Origin: an uncultured Lachnospiraceae bacterium
Lineage (GTDB): Bacteria > Bacillota > Clostridia > Lachnospirales > Lachnospiraceae
Reading direction: 5' to 3'
Assembly: GCA_902760755.1 (NCBI GenBank)
Contig: CACWHK010000017.1
Location: 1-64,000, forward strand
Length of the DNA stretch: 64,000 bases
Shown: positions 1 to 7,942 of the stretch, piece by piece
How positions within the stretch are numbered: position 1 is the stretch's first letter
Layout: every line of letters begins with the position of its first letter
Translations under genes and position numbers: made by a program
Notes under the pieces: model-generated
Database searches by the model: none
The model's input: only the letters and a program-made list of their open reading frames with translations
Told to the model about the DNA's origin: nothing

Positions 1-171
1 TGCATGAATGGTCACTGTAACGGATTCACCCGTCTTGATCTCATTTGCAGACAGGGAAAGATAGACATCCACCTCCTCTGCCTCAGCCGCCCTTTCGGGA
101 AGCCAGACTCCGAGTCCGAGCAGCATGACCAGCCCCAGAATAAGACTCACGATTCTAATCCTGTGTTTCAT
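1..171 (-). CDS. Secreted protein of unknown function, N-terminal fragment (cut by window edge)
   Basis: Only the first 57 codons lie in the window. They begin with a basic N-terminus (MKHRIR), a hydrophobic stretch (IVSLILGLVMLLGLGVWL) and a small-residue region (ERAAEAEE) typical of a Sec signal peptide and signal-peptidase cleavage. The mature part starts VDVYLSLSANEIKTGESVTV, a beta-strand pattern seen at the start of Ig-like or cohesin-like extracellular domains; that assignment is inference. A good ribosome site (GTAGGAGAGG, about 10 bases upstream) and a consensus promoter at 255-283 support the start. The function cannot be decided from this fragment. Confidence 0.72.
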   Translation of the reverse strand, partial: MKHRIRIVSLILGLVMLLGLGVWLPERAAEAEEVDVYLSLSANEIKTGESVTVTIHA

Positions 172-254
172 ATTCAAACCGCCTCTCCTACGATTATTTG
201 CGAAAACCTCAAAATATATGGTTTCTGTCCCTGCGTGCGGGCATATCTGGTAGG

Positions 255-283
255 ATTATACCATAAACCGGCTTTGAATTCAA
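255..283 (-). promoter_or_regulatory. Sigma-A type promoter of the secreted-protein gene
   Basis: On the minus strand the sequence reads TTGAAT (278-283), a 17-base spacer, and TATAAT (255-260). It would give a 5' leader of roughly 75 bases before the ATG at 171. It lies back to back with the tRNA promoter. Confidence 0.65.
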
Positions 284-296
284 AAAATATTTGGTA

Positions 297-325
297 TTGA
301 CAAACGAAGGTTTATTTATTATTAT
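297..325 (+). promoter_or_regulatory. Promoter of the tRNA-Thr gene
   Basis: TTGACA at 297-302, 17 bases, then TATTAT at 320-325. The predicted start (about 332) is roughly 10 bases before the tRNA 5' end at 342, the normal arrangement for a stand-alone tRNA transcript. Confidence 0.75.
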
Positions 326-341
326 AGCAAATGTGATTTTT

Positions 342-414
342 GCCGCCATAGCTCAGTAGGTAGAGCGCAGCATTGGTAGTGCTGAGGTCGCCGGTTCGAC
401 TCCGGTTGACGGCT
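342..414 (+). tRNA. tRNA-Thr (anticodon GGT)
   Basis: The 73 bases fold as a full cloverleaf: acceptor arm GCCGCCA/TGACGGC (one C-A mismatch at the fifth pair), D stem GCTC/GAGC, anticodon stem CAGCA/TGCTG with loop TTGGTAG giving anticodon GGT (reads ACC/ACT threonine codons), and T arm GCCGG-TTCGACT-CCGGT. The discriminator base is T and the 3' CCA is not encoded, as is common in Clostridia. It has its own promoter and is followed at once by an intrinsic terminator. Confidence 0.93.
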
Positions 415-417
415 CAT

Positions 418-457
418 AAAGACAGGACACGAGATTTCGTGTCCTGTCTTTCTTTTC
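418..457. terminator. Intrinsic terminator between tRNA-Thr and sigH
   Basis: A 15-bp stem (418-432 paired with 437-451, AAAGACAGGACACGA and its complement) with a 4-base loop is followed on the plus strand by CTTTTCG. It ends the tRNA transcript. The A-rich left flank of the stem also gives a short T run on the minus strand, so it may serve the convergent sigH gene as well. Confidence 0.8.
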
Positions 458-476
458 GTTCAGTTGATCCTTACGC

Positions 477-1076
477 TTAATCCCTGAGCTTGTTCCGGAT
501 CCGGGTAAGGGCGTTGTTCACCGACCGCTCCGGCTTTCCGATGGCCGCTGCGATCTCCGCATGGCTTCGTCCCTCCAGATAAAGCTCTGCCACCAGACGC
601 TCCATGGGACTAAGCCTCTCCTCGATGGCCTGCCGCTGCTCATCCGCCCGCTCCTGCATAAGGACGATGGTTTCCGGATTTCCTGCATCCCCGGTGGCAA
701 AGAGTCCGGCAGGAAGTCCCTCTCCCTGCTCCTCTGCATCCGTGTAGATGGAGATATAGGAGTTTAAGGGCTGATGCTTCTTTCGTCCCGCTGCCCGGAT
801 GGCTGAACGGATCTGATTCCGGATACAGGTGATGGCGTAGGTCCGAAAGGCTGCTTCCCGCTCCGGTGTGTAGTCCCGGATGGCCTTCACCAGTCCGATC
901 ATGGCCTCCTGGGTCAGGTCCTCCGTCTCAGCGCCCACCAGAAATAGGAAACGCACCTCGCGCTTCACCACCTCGCCGTAACGCTTCAGCAGCACCTCCT
1001 CGGCCTCGATATCTCCTGCCTTTGCCTGGGCTGCCAGCTCCTCATCCCTTACTTCATCCAATTCCTTTGATTCCAT
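477..1076 (-). CDS. sigH: RNA polymerase sigma factor, SigH (sigma-30) family
   Basis: A 199-residue sigma-70 family protein. Region 2 is visible at about residues 10-85, including EDLTQEAMIGLVKAIRDY (core binding and -10 recognition) and the RTYAITCIRNQIRSAI stretch, followed by the SigH-like linker KKHQPLNSYISI. Region 4 (about 145-199, LSPMERLVAELYLEGRSHAEIAAAIG) is the -35 helix-turn-helix. In Bacillus this family directs the transition to stationary phase and early sporulation; whether this organism sporulates cannot be told. The order cysE-cysS-mrnC-rlmB-sigH matches the Firmicute locus, although no yacP-like gene lies between rlmB and sigH. The start has GGGGAA about 5 bases upstream. 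Confidence 0.88.
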   Translation of the reverse strand: MESKELDEVRDEELAAQAKAGDIEAEEVLLKRYGEVVKREVRFLFLVGAETEDLTQEAMIGLVKAIRDYTPEREAAFRTYAITCIRNQIRSAIRAAGRKKHQPLNSYISIYTDAEEQGEGLPAGLFATGDAGNPETIVLMQERADEQRQAIEERLSPMERLVAELYLEGRSHAEIAAAIGKPERSVNNALTRIRNKLRD

Positions 1077-1086
1077 ACTTCCCCTG

Positions 1087-1938
1087 TTACCCCTGCTTCA
1101 GCATCCTTTGCCGAACGATCTCATAGGCCAGAACGCCGGCTGCTACGGATGCATTCAGAGAATCGATATTTCCCTTCATGGGAACGGATACGATATAATC
1201 ACATTTCTCACGGACCAGACGGGACACGCCGGAGCCTTCATTTCCGATGACAAGTCCGATGGGTCCGGTGAGGTCGCTGTTGTACATGACCTCTCCTCCC
1301 ATATCCGCACAGGCGAACCAGAGCCCCCGTTCCTTCAGTTCATCGATGGTCTTGGCGATATTCGTCACCTTCACCACCGGCGTATAGTTGATGGCCCCGG
1401 CGGAAGCCTTGACCACCGTGGCCGTAAGTCCGACGGCGCGATGCTTCGGGATGATGACCCCGTGAGCACCGCAAAGGTTTGCGGTCCGGATGATGGCGCC
1501 CAGATTGTGGGGGTCCTCGATCTCATCCAGAAGGAAGACAAATGGGGCTTCTCCCCGCTCCTCTGCCAGACGGAAGATCTCCTCCAGATCCGCATATTCA
1601 TACGCGGAGCACTGCAGGATCACACCCTGATGGCGTCCGGTCTCCGACATCTGATCCAGCTGCTGCTTCTTCACGAAGCTGACGGTGGCACCCTGCTTCT
1701 TCACCTTGGACAGGATCTGTCCGATGACCGGATCCCGAAGTCCATCCTGAATATACAGGCGGTCTGCCGTTTTGCCGGCACGGAGTGCCTCCTGGACCGC
1801 GTTCCGTCCCTCTACGATGCCGGAACGTACATGCTTCTTATCGATTGGATCCTGCGCGGGAACCTTCAGTCCCTCCTCCTCCGGTTCCTCCGGAAGAAGC
1901 TCTGTCATTTCCGTACTGTATTTATCCTGTGCTGCCAT
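1087..1938 (-). CDS. rlmB: 23S rRNA (guanosine-2'-O)-methyltransferase RlmB (SpoU/TrmH family)
   Basis: Methylates the 2'-O of a guanosine in the 23S rRNA peptidyl-transferase region (G2251 in E. coli). The substrate-binding N-terminal domain begins at SGIVEGRNAVQEAL. The trefoil-knotted SPOUT domain follows with its three motifs: DEIEDPHNLGAIIRTA (motif 1, Asn and Arg present), GLVIGNEGSGVSRLV (motif 2) and VPMKGNIDSLNASVAAGVLAYE (motif 3). I chose the ATG at 1938, which has GAGG about 7 bases upstream. An in-frame GTG at 2001 that overlaps the mrnC stop codon would add 21 residues lacking family similarity. sigH begins 10 bases downstream, so the two are co-transcribed. Confidence 0.9.
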   Translation of the reverse strand: MAAQDKYSTEMTELLPEEPEEEGLKVPAQDPIDKKHVRSGIVEGRNAVQEALRAGKTADRLYIQDGLRDPVIGQILSKVKKQGATVSFVKKQQLDQMSETGRHQGVILQCSAYEYADLEEIFRLAEERGEAPFVFLLDEIEDPHNLGAIIRTANLCGAHGVIIPKHRAVGLTATVVKASAGAINYTPVVKVTNIAKTIDELKERGLWFACADMGGEVMYNSDLTGPIGLVIGNEGSGVSRLVREKCDYIVSVPMKGNIDSLNASVAAGVLAYEIVRQRMLKQG

Positions 1939-1997
1939 GTTCCTACCTCTTATTCTCTTATGAATCAGCGCTGCCATGTGCCATGGCATGCCACCTC

Positions 1998-2447
1998 TCA
2001 CGCCTCCGTGTGTCGTTCCAGAAGCTTCCCGATCAGCTCCTCCATCCGTGCCCTCTGCCCCGAAAGGTAAAGGTATCCGATCAGCGCCTCGAAGCCGGTA
2101 GCCTTCTTATACTCTGCCATGGAAGCATGCTTTGCCTTGGAATGCACCGAGGTGTTCCGGCCACGGTGATACACCGCTGCCTCATCCTCCGAAAGCGTCT
2201 CCTCGATGGCGTCCATAAACTCAGCCTGACTGATTGCGGACACAACCCCCGTTACTTCCTTATGATACTTCTGTGCCTGCTTATTCGCCCGCTTCACGTA
2301 AAACTCCCGGACGGCAAGCTCCAGAACCGCATCGCCGAGATACGCCAGAGCCAGGGGCGAATATTGCTCGGGATGCGGGACGAGGGCGGATGAATCCTCA
2401 CCGCCCTCATAGTCCGTTCTATCCATCTTGGCTAAATCCTCTGCCAT
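1998..2447 (-). CDS. mrnC: Mini-ribonuclease 3 (MrnC), 23S rRNA maturation
   Basis: A 149-residue protein with only the RNase III catalytic domain and no double-stranded RNA-binding domain, the hallmark of Mini-III. Seen: SPLALAYLGDAVLELAVRE (the ALAYLGDAVLE signature with the metal-binding Asp), KEVTGVVSAISQAEFM, and GRNTSVHSKAKHASMAEYKKATGFEALIGYLYL with the second acidic residue (Glu in GFEALIG). In Bacillus it trims 23S precursor rRNA. It overlaps the end of cysS by 16 bases, the usual genomic partner. Confidence 0.92.
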   Translation of the reverse strand: MAEDLAKMDRTDYEGGEDSSALVPHPEQYSPLALAYLGDAVLELAVREFYVKRANKQAQKYHKEVTGVVSAISQAEFMDAIEETLSEDEAAVYHRGRNTSVHSKAKHASMAEYKKATGFEALIGYLYLSGQRARMEELIGKLLERHTEA

Positions 2448-3868
2448 TTAACACCCTCCCGGGTATCCTTGATCTCGATTCCCATAGCCTTCAGCTCATC
2501 CCGGATCTCATCCGCCCGTGCGAAGTTCTTCTCCTTCTTCGCTGCGGTACGCTCCGCGATCAGTGCTTCGATCTTTGCTGCCTCGTCATCCGAAACCGCT
2601 GCTTCCTCCCGGGTGATATGGATGCCCAGTACGGTATCCGACAGGGTGAAGAGCGTATCATACAGCTTCTTAGCAAATGCAGAGGAGGAATTCTCATCCG
2701 TATTTGCATTTGTGAAACGGATCAGCTCAAAGATCACGGAAATGGCATCCGCCGTGTTAAGGTCATCATCCATGGCTGCATCGAAGCGTTCTACGTACTT
2801 CGGGAGCTCCGTATCCAGCAGCTGCTGCTCAGCCTCCGAGATCTCCTTTCCGTTCTCCTTCGCAACGATCTCCTCCAGCTTCTTTCCGCCGTTCAGGATC
2901 CGCTCTAGACCGTTCTTTGCGGACTCGATCAGCTCCGCGGAGAAGTTTAAGGGGCTCCGGTACTGTGCGGACAGCATGAAGAACCGGATCACCTGGGGAT
3001 CGTACTTCTCGCAGATCTCACGGACCGTAAAGAAGTTCCCGAGGGACTTGGACATCTTCTCGTTGTCGATCTTCAGAAAACCGTTATGCATCCAGTAGTT
3101 GGAGAAGGTCTGGTCATTGGCTGCCTCGCTCTGGGCGATCTCATTTTCATGGTGGGGGAAGATCAGATCCTCACCACCTGCATGGATGTCCAGGGTTCCG
3201 CCGATATACTTCCGGGACATGACGGAGCACTCCAGGTGCCAGCCCGGACGGCCCTCGCTCCAGGGAGACTCCCAGGAGGGCTCTCCCTCCTTCTTCGGCT
3301 TCCAGAGCACGAAATCCAGCGGATCCTCCTTCTCGTCCTCACCGCTTACCTTCAGCTGATGTGCCTCGTCCCGGTGTCCGCTCTCCAGATCATCGATATT
3401 CTTATGAGAAAGCTTTCCGTAGCCCGGGAAGCTTCTGGTCCGGAAATAAACCGTACCATTTACGGCATAGGCATGTCCCTTATCGATCAGCTGCTGTACC
3501 ATCTCGATCATATCCGGGATTTCCTTTGTGGCCTGGGGATGTGTGGTGGCCGGACGTACATTCAGCGCCTCCATATCCTTTTTGCACTCTGCGATATACC
3601 GCTCGGAGATCACCAGAGAATCCACGCCGTCCTCATTGGCCCGGCGGATGATCTTATCATCCACGTCCGTAAAGTTGGACACGTAATTCACGTCATAGCC
3701 GCGGAATTCCAGATATCTCCGCAGGGTATCAAAGACGATCATGGGACGTGCATTTCCGATATGGATAAAATCATAGACCGTGGGGCCGCAGACATAGATG
3801 CCTGCCTTACCCGGGGTCACCGGCTTGAACTCTTCCTTCTGTCTGGTGAGTGTATTAAAGATTTTCAT
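2432..3868 (-). CDS. cysS: Cysteinyl-tRNA synthetase
   Basis: Charges tRNA-Cys with cysteine. Class I synthetase motifs are present: a HIGH-type sequence in YDFIHIGNARPMIVFD near residue 37 and KMSKSLGN around residue 272. Zinc ligands are in GIYVCGPTVYD, in WHLECS and in the HHENE region. The length of 478 residues is normal for the family. A GAGAGG ribosome site precedes the ATG by 10 bases. It lies downstream of cysE, so serine acetylation (cysteine synthesis) and cysteine charging sit in one transcription unit, as in Bacillus. Confidence 0.96.
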   Translation of the reverse strand: MKIFNTLTRQKEEFKPVTPGKAGIYVCGPTVYDFIHIGNARPMIVFDTLRRYLEFRGYDVNYVSNFTDVDDKIIRRANEDGVDSLVISERYIAECKKDMEALNVRPATTHPQATKEIPDMIEMVQQLIDKGHAYAVNGTVYFRTRSFPGYGKLSHKNIDDLESGHRDEAHQLKVSGEDEKEDPLDFVLWKPKKEGEPSWESPWSEGRPGWHLECSVMSRKYIGGTLDIHAGGEDLIFPHHENEIAQSEAANDQTFSNYWMHNGFLKIDNEKMSKSLGNFFTVREICEKYDPQVIRFFMLSAQYRSPLNFSAELIESAKNGLERILNGGKKLEEIVAKENGKEISEAEQQLLDTELPKYVERFDAAMDDDLNTADAISVIFELIRFTNANTDENSSSAFAKKLYDTLFTLSDTVLGIHITREEAAVSDDEAAKIEALIAERTAAKKEKNFARADEIRDELKAMGIEIKDTREGVKWQRI

Positions 3869-3910
3869 ATTATGTAAACCTCTCGTGTTTGCTGTTTCAA
3901 TACTAAGTTT

Positions 3911-3937
3911 TCTTCAGGCTGCGCCTTCAGAATGACA
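3911..3937. repeat. Copy of the dispersed palindromic repeat (cysE-cysS gap)
   Basis: The 74-base gap between cysE and cysS contains TCTTCAGGCTGCGCCTTC followed by AGAATGACA. It has the AGRATGACA end shared with the other copies at 28.5, 37.7, 38.9, 42.4, 45.5 and 58.8 kb and its own small inverted repeat in the middle (AGGC-TGC-GCCT). Confidence 0.6.
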
Positions 3938-3942
3938 TGGCA

Positions 3943-4677
3943 TCAGATCCCCGCACCGTCGGTCAGCTGCAGACGACTTTCCAGTTCGCTGACAGCCTGA
4001 CTGTTCCGGTCGATCCGAACACGGTCATCCTCCTGCTGCTTCTCAAGGATCCGAAGGGTCTGCTTCAGTGTCTCGTTCTCATCCTTCAGAAGCTCGATCA
4101 TATTGGCAATCGGATCCGGCAGATCTACCTGGTTCAGATCCAGACGCGGCACGTGCACATCATCCTGCTTTGCGATCCGTCCCGGTATACCGACCACCGT
4201 GGAGTTCGGCGGAACATCACGGATCACCACGGAGCCCGCACCGATCTTGGAATTCTCCCCGACGGTGATGGAGCCAAGCACCTTGGCACCGGCACTGACC
4301 ATCACGCCGTCCTCCAGCGTGGGATGACGCTTCCCGTGTTCCTTTCCGGTACCACCCAGAGTAACTCCCTGGTACAACGTTACATTTTTCCCGATAATGG
4401 TGGTTTCCCCGATCACAACCCCATGGCCGTGGTCGATAAAGAAGCCTTCCCCGATCTCGGCCCCCGGATGGATCTCGATCCCGGTCTTTCTGGCTGCCTT
4501 CTGGGAGATCTTCCTTGCCTTGTAGAAGTTCCCCTTCAGGTACTCCCTATGGGCCTTCTGATAGGACCACATAGCCCAGAAAAACGGGTATAACAAAGCC
4601 TCCCGGTCGCTATGGATCGAGGGGTCCCGCTCCCGGATAACTTTGATCTGTTCTTTATAATACTCCGAAAACTTCAT
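3943..4677 (-). CDS. cysE: Serine O-acetyltransferase
   Basis: Transfers acetyl from acetyl-CoA to L-serine, the first step of cysteine synthesis. A helical N-terminal part (to about residue 65) is followed by a left-handed beta-helix of hexapeptide repeats: IHPGAEIGEGFFIDHGHGVVIGE, with the catalytic DHGHG motif, then the KEHGKRHPTLEDGVMVSAGAKVLG stretch and the VVGIPGR end. After VVGIPGR there is an extra tail of about 60 residues with coiled-coil character (ELLKDENETLKQTLRILEK) that is longer than in the E. coli enzyme. Start: ATG at 4677 with CGAGG 8 bases upstream. A candidate promoter lies at 4737-4765. Confidence 0.93.
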   Translation of the reverse strand: MKFSEYYKEQIKVIRERDPSIHSDREALLYPFFWAMWSYQKAHREYLKGNFYKARKISQKAARKTGIEIHPGAEIGEGFFIDHGHGVVIGETTIIGKNVTLYQGVTLGGTGKEHGKRHPTLEDGVMVSAGAKVLGSITVGENSKIGAGSVVIRDVPPNSTVVGIPGRIAKQDDVHVPRLDLNQVDLPDPIANMIELLKDENETLKQTLRILEKQQEDDRVRIDRNSQAVSELESRLQLTDGAGI

Positions 4678-4736
4678 AAGCCATGCCTCGGTTTCTGGTT
4701 TCAGCGAAAGTTTTCCGACTTCCGAATCACCCTATA

Positions 4737-4765
4737 ACATTAGCCGAAAGCAACCTGCTTGTCAA
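4737..4765 (-). promoter_or_regulatory. Candidate promoter for cysE
   Basis: TTGACA (4760-4765 on the minus strand) sits at the very end of the upstream gene, with a weak TAATGT hexamer 17 bases later. The -35 is perfect but the -10 is poor, so this is tentative. It would separate the cysE-cysS-mrnC-rlmB-sigH unit from the cobalamin operon. Confidence 0.35.
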
Positions 4766-5028
4766 GTATTCCCGGTACAGAAACCCGCCGCAAGACGCGC
4801 AACCGTCTCATAGTTTTCCGGATCATGGGGAAATGTACAGTCGATACAGCTCTTGATCCTCCGTCCGTCCTTTTCCTTCATGACCGGATTCCCCGGGCAA
4901 TGTTCCAGGGTGTAGAGGGGACAGTAACAGAAAAGACAGTTGATATGCTCCGTTCCCTCATGACAGGGATAGTACTTACAGGCACGGTTTTCAAAATACC
5001 GGCTTCCCGGCTCATACCTTGCATCCAT
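4762..5028 (-). CDS. Small cysteine-rich metal-binding protein at the end of the cobalamin operon
   Basis: An 88-residue protein with nine cysteines. The clusters CKYYPC, CLFCYC, a Cys in LEHCPGNP, and CIDC look like one or two zinc or iron-sulfur sites, matching what I know as the cysteine-rich small domain (PF04071) often found near cobalamin genes. The exact role is unknown. The ATG at 5028 overlaps the end of the CbiJ-CbiE-CbiA gene by 17 bases and has a GGAGGT site 8 bases upstream; the GTG one codon before is less well placed. Translational coupling and last position in the operon suggest a helper in corrinoid or cobalt handling, which is inference. Confidence 0.78.
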   Translation of the reverse strand: MDARYEPGSRYFENRACKYYPCHEGTEHINCLFCYCPLYTLEHCPGNPVMKEKDGRRIKSCIDCTFPHDPENYETVARLAAGFCTGNT

Positions 5029-7942
5029 CACGCATCACCTCCGTAAAATGCTCTGCGAATCCCGGACAGGAATCAAAGAATAAATGTGGAAAGCCCCAGA
5101 CGTGGGCTCCTTCCGCATGCATGGCATGCCACTCTCTTTCATCCCCCGCCTTCACTGCCAGCATATCCGCACCGCAATCCGTGCTTTCATAGTAATGGAA
5201 CTCATGGCCCCGCATACCCTCCAGGGCTTCCGACAGCCTTCCCTGCTTTACGGTATGCAGCTCCACATATCCGAACCGTTGCAGGCGGCCGGTCTTCCTG
5301 CAGCTTCCCGGGATCACTCCGACCATGGGATGGGGCTCTCCCTCTTCATCGGAAATGCTCTGATGAAGATACATAAAGCCGCCGCACTCCGCGATTGAAG
5401 GAAGTCCGGCACGAATACGCTCTCCGATCTCCTCCCTCATGGAGGTATTCCCGGACAGCTCCCTTAGATAAAGCTCCGGATATCCGCCTCCGAGATAGAT
5501 TCCGTGGATCCCCTCCGGAAGTGCCGCATCATGAAGCGGTGAGAAGGAAACGATCTCTACGCCGAGACGCTCCAGACATCGAAGATTCTCCCGGTAATAA
5601 AAGCAGAAGGCCTCATCCCTTGCTACCGCCAGCCGGAGTCCCTGTCCGATTTGCTCCGGGTCGGAAGCGGTCTTCTCTCTCTCCGGAAGAGCCTCTGCAG
5701 ATTCCATGATCCGGAGAATGGTCGGGATATCTGCACAGCGTTCCAAAGCTCCCGCCACGGTTTCCAGCATTTCACGGATGCCCGGAATCTCCTCGGGCCG
5801 AAGCAGCCCCAGGTGTCTGCTTTCCAGCTTCACATCCTTCAGCGTCGGAAGGAAGCCCACCACGGCAATATCATAGCCCTGTTTACGAAGTTCCTCCTCC
5901 AGAGCCCTCCGGAGTCTATCATAGAAGCCCTCGCTCACACGGTTAAGAAGGATTCCACGGATCAGATGCTCCGTATCGTCCTTCAGGATTCCCAGGATTT
6001 CCGAGATCAGTGTCCGTCCCACGCCCCTGCCGTCCGCTACCAGCAGGATCGGGGTACCGGTGGCCTCTGCCACCTCATAACAGGAGGCCGTAAGCTGCAG
6101 CCCTCCCAGTCCGTCATAGATCCCCATCACTCCTTCCAGAACCGCATGGGAATGTCCGCAGTCCGAAAGCAGTCTTACAGTCCCTTCCCTTCCTGAAAAG
6201 AAGGTATCCAGATTTCCACCTCCCACGCCCAGAACCCTGTCATGGAACATGGGATCGATATAATCGGGACCGCATTTGAAGGAGGTAACATCCAGGCCTC
6301 TTTGCAGCAACAGCTGCAGCAGGCCGCAGGTGATAAGGGTCTTCCCGCTTCCGCTCTTTGGGGCCGCGATCAAAAGCCTGCGGACCGAAGCTTCGGGGGG
6401 CTTTATCCCGGAAGCCTCCGTCGTTTCGACCTCTGTCCTTGCAGCCTCTGTTCCTGAAGTCCTTATTTCGGGGGAAACGGATTTCTCACTCCTTCGGATC
6501 AGTCCCGTATAAAGTCCCCTTCCGGATATACGCTCCGCCGCCTCCTCCAGAGTATAGGTTTCCAGCTGCTCTTCCGGATAGGAAAGGTCCTTGCCGAGGG
6601 TGATGGTTGCCGAAAAGCCTTCACGGATCAACTGCCGGGAAAGCTCTGCCACCTCATCCCCGGAGGAAAAAAGAACATAGCTTTTATCCGAACGGGTGAT
6701 CCTTCCCACCGCATCCGAAAGATGCTCCGGATCCGAGCGTCCGTGAAGACTCACGATCTCCGCATCCGAGTAGGACTCGGAAAGCCTTGCGGAAAGCGCT
6801 GAGATACAGGATATGCCGGGATACCGTTTTGCTCTTACAAGAAAGCGGTCCCGTAATCCCTCTGCTCCTTCCGTAAGCTCCTTCTCGAAGCCGGTGGCTC
6901 CGCTGTAAAAGCCGGTATCTCCGGAGAAAAGAACCGCAGCCTCTTTGATCCGACTCCCCTTTGCCAGGAGCTCTGCCGTCTTCTCCAGAACCTCTCTCGC
7001 CCGAAAGTACGGATGCTTCTCTTTACAGGATACCCCGGAAAGAAGCCGCGCTGCACCAAAGCAGACGTCCGCCCGCCGGAGTGCCTGATCCGCTTCTATG
7101 GTAAGGCCCTTCGGATCTCCCATGCCCATTCCGATCAGATGAAATGTAACAACCTCCGGTTCTCCTGTCCCGCTGCTTTTATAAATCCGGGAAATCTCTG
7201 TCGTTGCCGCTTCCACGGAGATTCCCTCCTCAGCCACGGGTCTTCGGATGCAGAGGCAGGGAATTCCCGCTGCCTTGCAGGCAGAAAGCTTCTGATCCAC
7301 TCCGCCGGTCACTCCGCTCTCCTTGGTGATCAGTGCTGCGATCCCATACTGACGGATCACCGCCAGATTCATTTCCTCCGTAAAGGGACCCTGCATGGCA
7401 AGGATATGATCCTGACGGATCCCCGCCTGCTCTGCCAGGCGAATGCTTTCCACGGAAGGAAGCACCCTTACAAAGATCCGGTCCTTCTCCCGGATCCTTT
7501 CGCACATGACCGAAAGATCCCGGCTTCCGGTGGTAAAAAGAAGGTTTCCCTGCAGCGTCTCACAGGCTATCGCACAGGCCACCGGAGAATCAAAGAAGGA
7601 GACACCCTCCGTACTCCTGCTCTCCGTCTCCCGAAGCACACGAAGATAACGGACCCCCGTTCCCTGCAGGGCAGCCCGGATATTGGAAGTAACCTCGGTG
7701 GCAAAGGGATGGGTTGCGTCCGCAACACATTCCACACCGGAAGAAAACAGAGCTTCCATATCCTCTCTTGTTTTTCTTCCCTCTTCGATCCGTATCAGAT
7801 CACTCTTTTTCTGAAGCACCTCTCCGTATTCCGTCGCAACGAATACCGTGTGCGGAATTCCAAGCTCCGCAAGAGCCTCGGACAGGAGCCTTCCCTCCGT
7901 GGTTCCTGAGAAAACAGCGATCCTTCCTCTTTCGTCATTCAT
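5012..7942 (-). CDS. cbiJEA: Trifunctional fusion: precorrin-6A reductase (CbiJ) - precorrin C5-methyltransferase (CbiE) - cobyrinate a,c-diamide synthase (CbiA)
   Basis: A 976-residue chain carrying three cobalamin enzymes. Residues 1-258 are CbiJ/CobK-like (VFSGTTEGRLL, DATHPFATEVT, ITKESG). Residues 264-485 are a tetrapyrrole methylase of the CbiE type (LIGMGMGDPKGLT, FSGDTGFYSGA, PGISCISALSARL). After a 35-residue Glu/Thr/Ser-rich linker, residues 521-976 are a full CbiA: Walker A APKSGSGKT, FKCGPDYIDPMFH, the PTLKDVKLESRHLGL segment, and the glutamine-amidotransferase part with IYLGGGYPELY and the nucleophile in AECGGFMYL. No CbiT domain is present. The three steps are not consecutive, so the benefit may be co-regulation or scaffolding. 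It overlaps cbiH by 8 bases. Confidence 0.93.
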   Translation of the reverse strand: MNDERGRIAVFSGTTEGRLLSEALAELGIPHTVFVATEYGEVLQKKSDLIRIEEGRKTREDMEALFSSGVECVADATHPFATEVTSNIRAALQGTGVRYLRVLRETESRSTEGVSFFDSPVACAIACETLQGNLLFTTGSRDLSVMCERIREKDRIFVRVLPSVESIRLAEQAGIRQDHILAMQGPFTEEMNLAVIRQYGIAALITKESGVTGGVDQKLSACKAAGIPCLCIRRPVAEEGISVEAATTEISRIYKSSGTGEPEVVTFHLIGMGMGDPKGLTIEADQALRRADVCFGAARLLSGVSCKEKHPYFRAREVLEKTAELLAKGSRIKEAAVLFSGDTGFYSGATGFEKELTEGAEGLRDRFLVRAKRYPGISCISALSARLSESYSDAEIVSLHGRSDPEHLSDAVGRITRSDKSYVLFSSGDEVAELSRQLIREGFSATITLGKDLSYPEEQLETYTLEEAAERISGRGLYTGLIRRSEKSVSPEIRTSGTEAARTEVETTEASGIKPPEASVRRLLIAAPKSGSGKTLITCGLLQLLLQRGLDVTSFKCGPDYIDPMFHDRVLGVGGGNLDTFFSGREGTVRLLSDCGHSHAVLEGVMGIYDGLGGLQLTASCYEVAEATGTPILLVADGRGVGRTLISEILGILKDDTEHLIRGILLNRVSEGFYDRLRRALEEELRKQGYDIAVVGFLPTLKDVKLESRHLGLLRPEEIPGIREMLETVAGALERCADIPTILRIMESAEALPEREKTASDPEQIGQGLRLAVARDEAFCFYYRENLRCLERLGVEIVSFSPLHDAALPEGIHGIYLGGGYPELYLRELSGNTSMREEIGERIRAGLPSIAECGGFMYLHQSISDEEGEPHPMVGVIPGSCRKTGRLQRFGYVELHTVKQGRLSEALEGMRGHEFHYYESTDCGADMLAVKAGDEREWHAMHAEGAHVWGFPHLFFDSCPGFAEHFTEVMRDGCKV

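Noticed and set aside
4..300. Plus-strand frame of 98 codons at the left edge
   Set aside because: Runs across the divergent promoters and opposite to a signal-peptide gene with a proper ribosome site.
5012..7942. A CbiT domain inside the fusion protein
   Set aside because: Residues 486-519 are a short low-complexity linker; there is no room for the roughly 190-residue CbiT domain.
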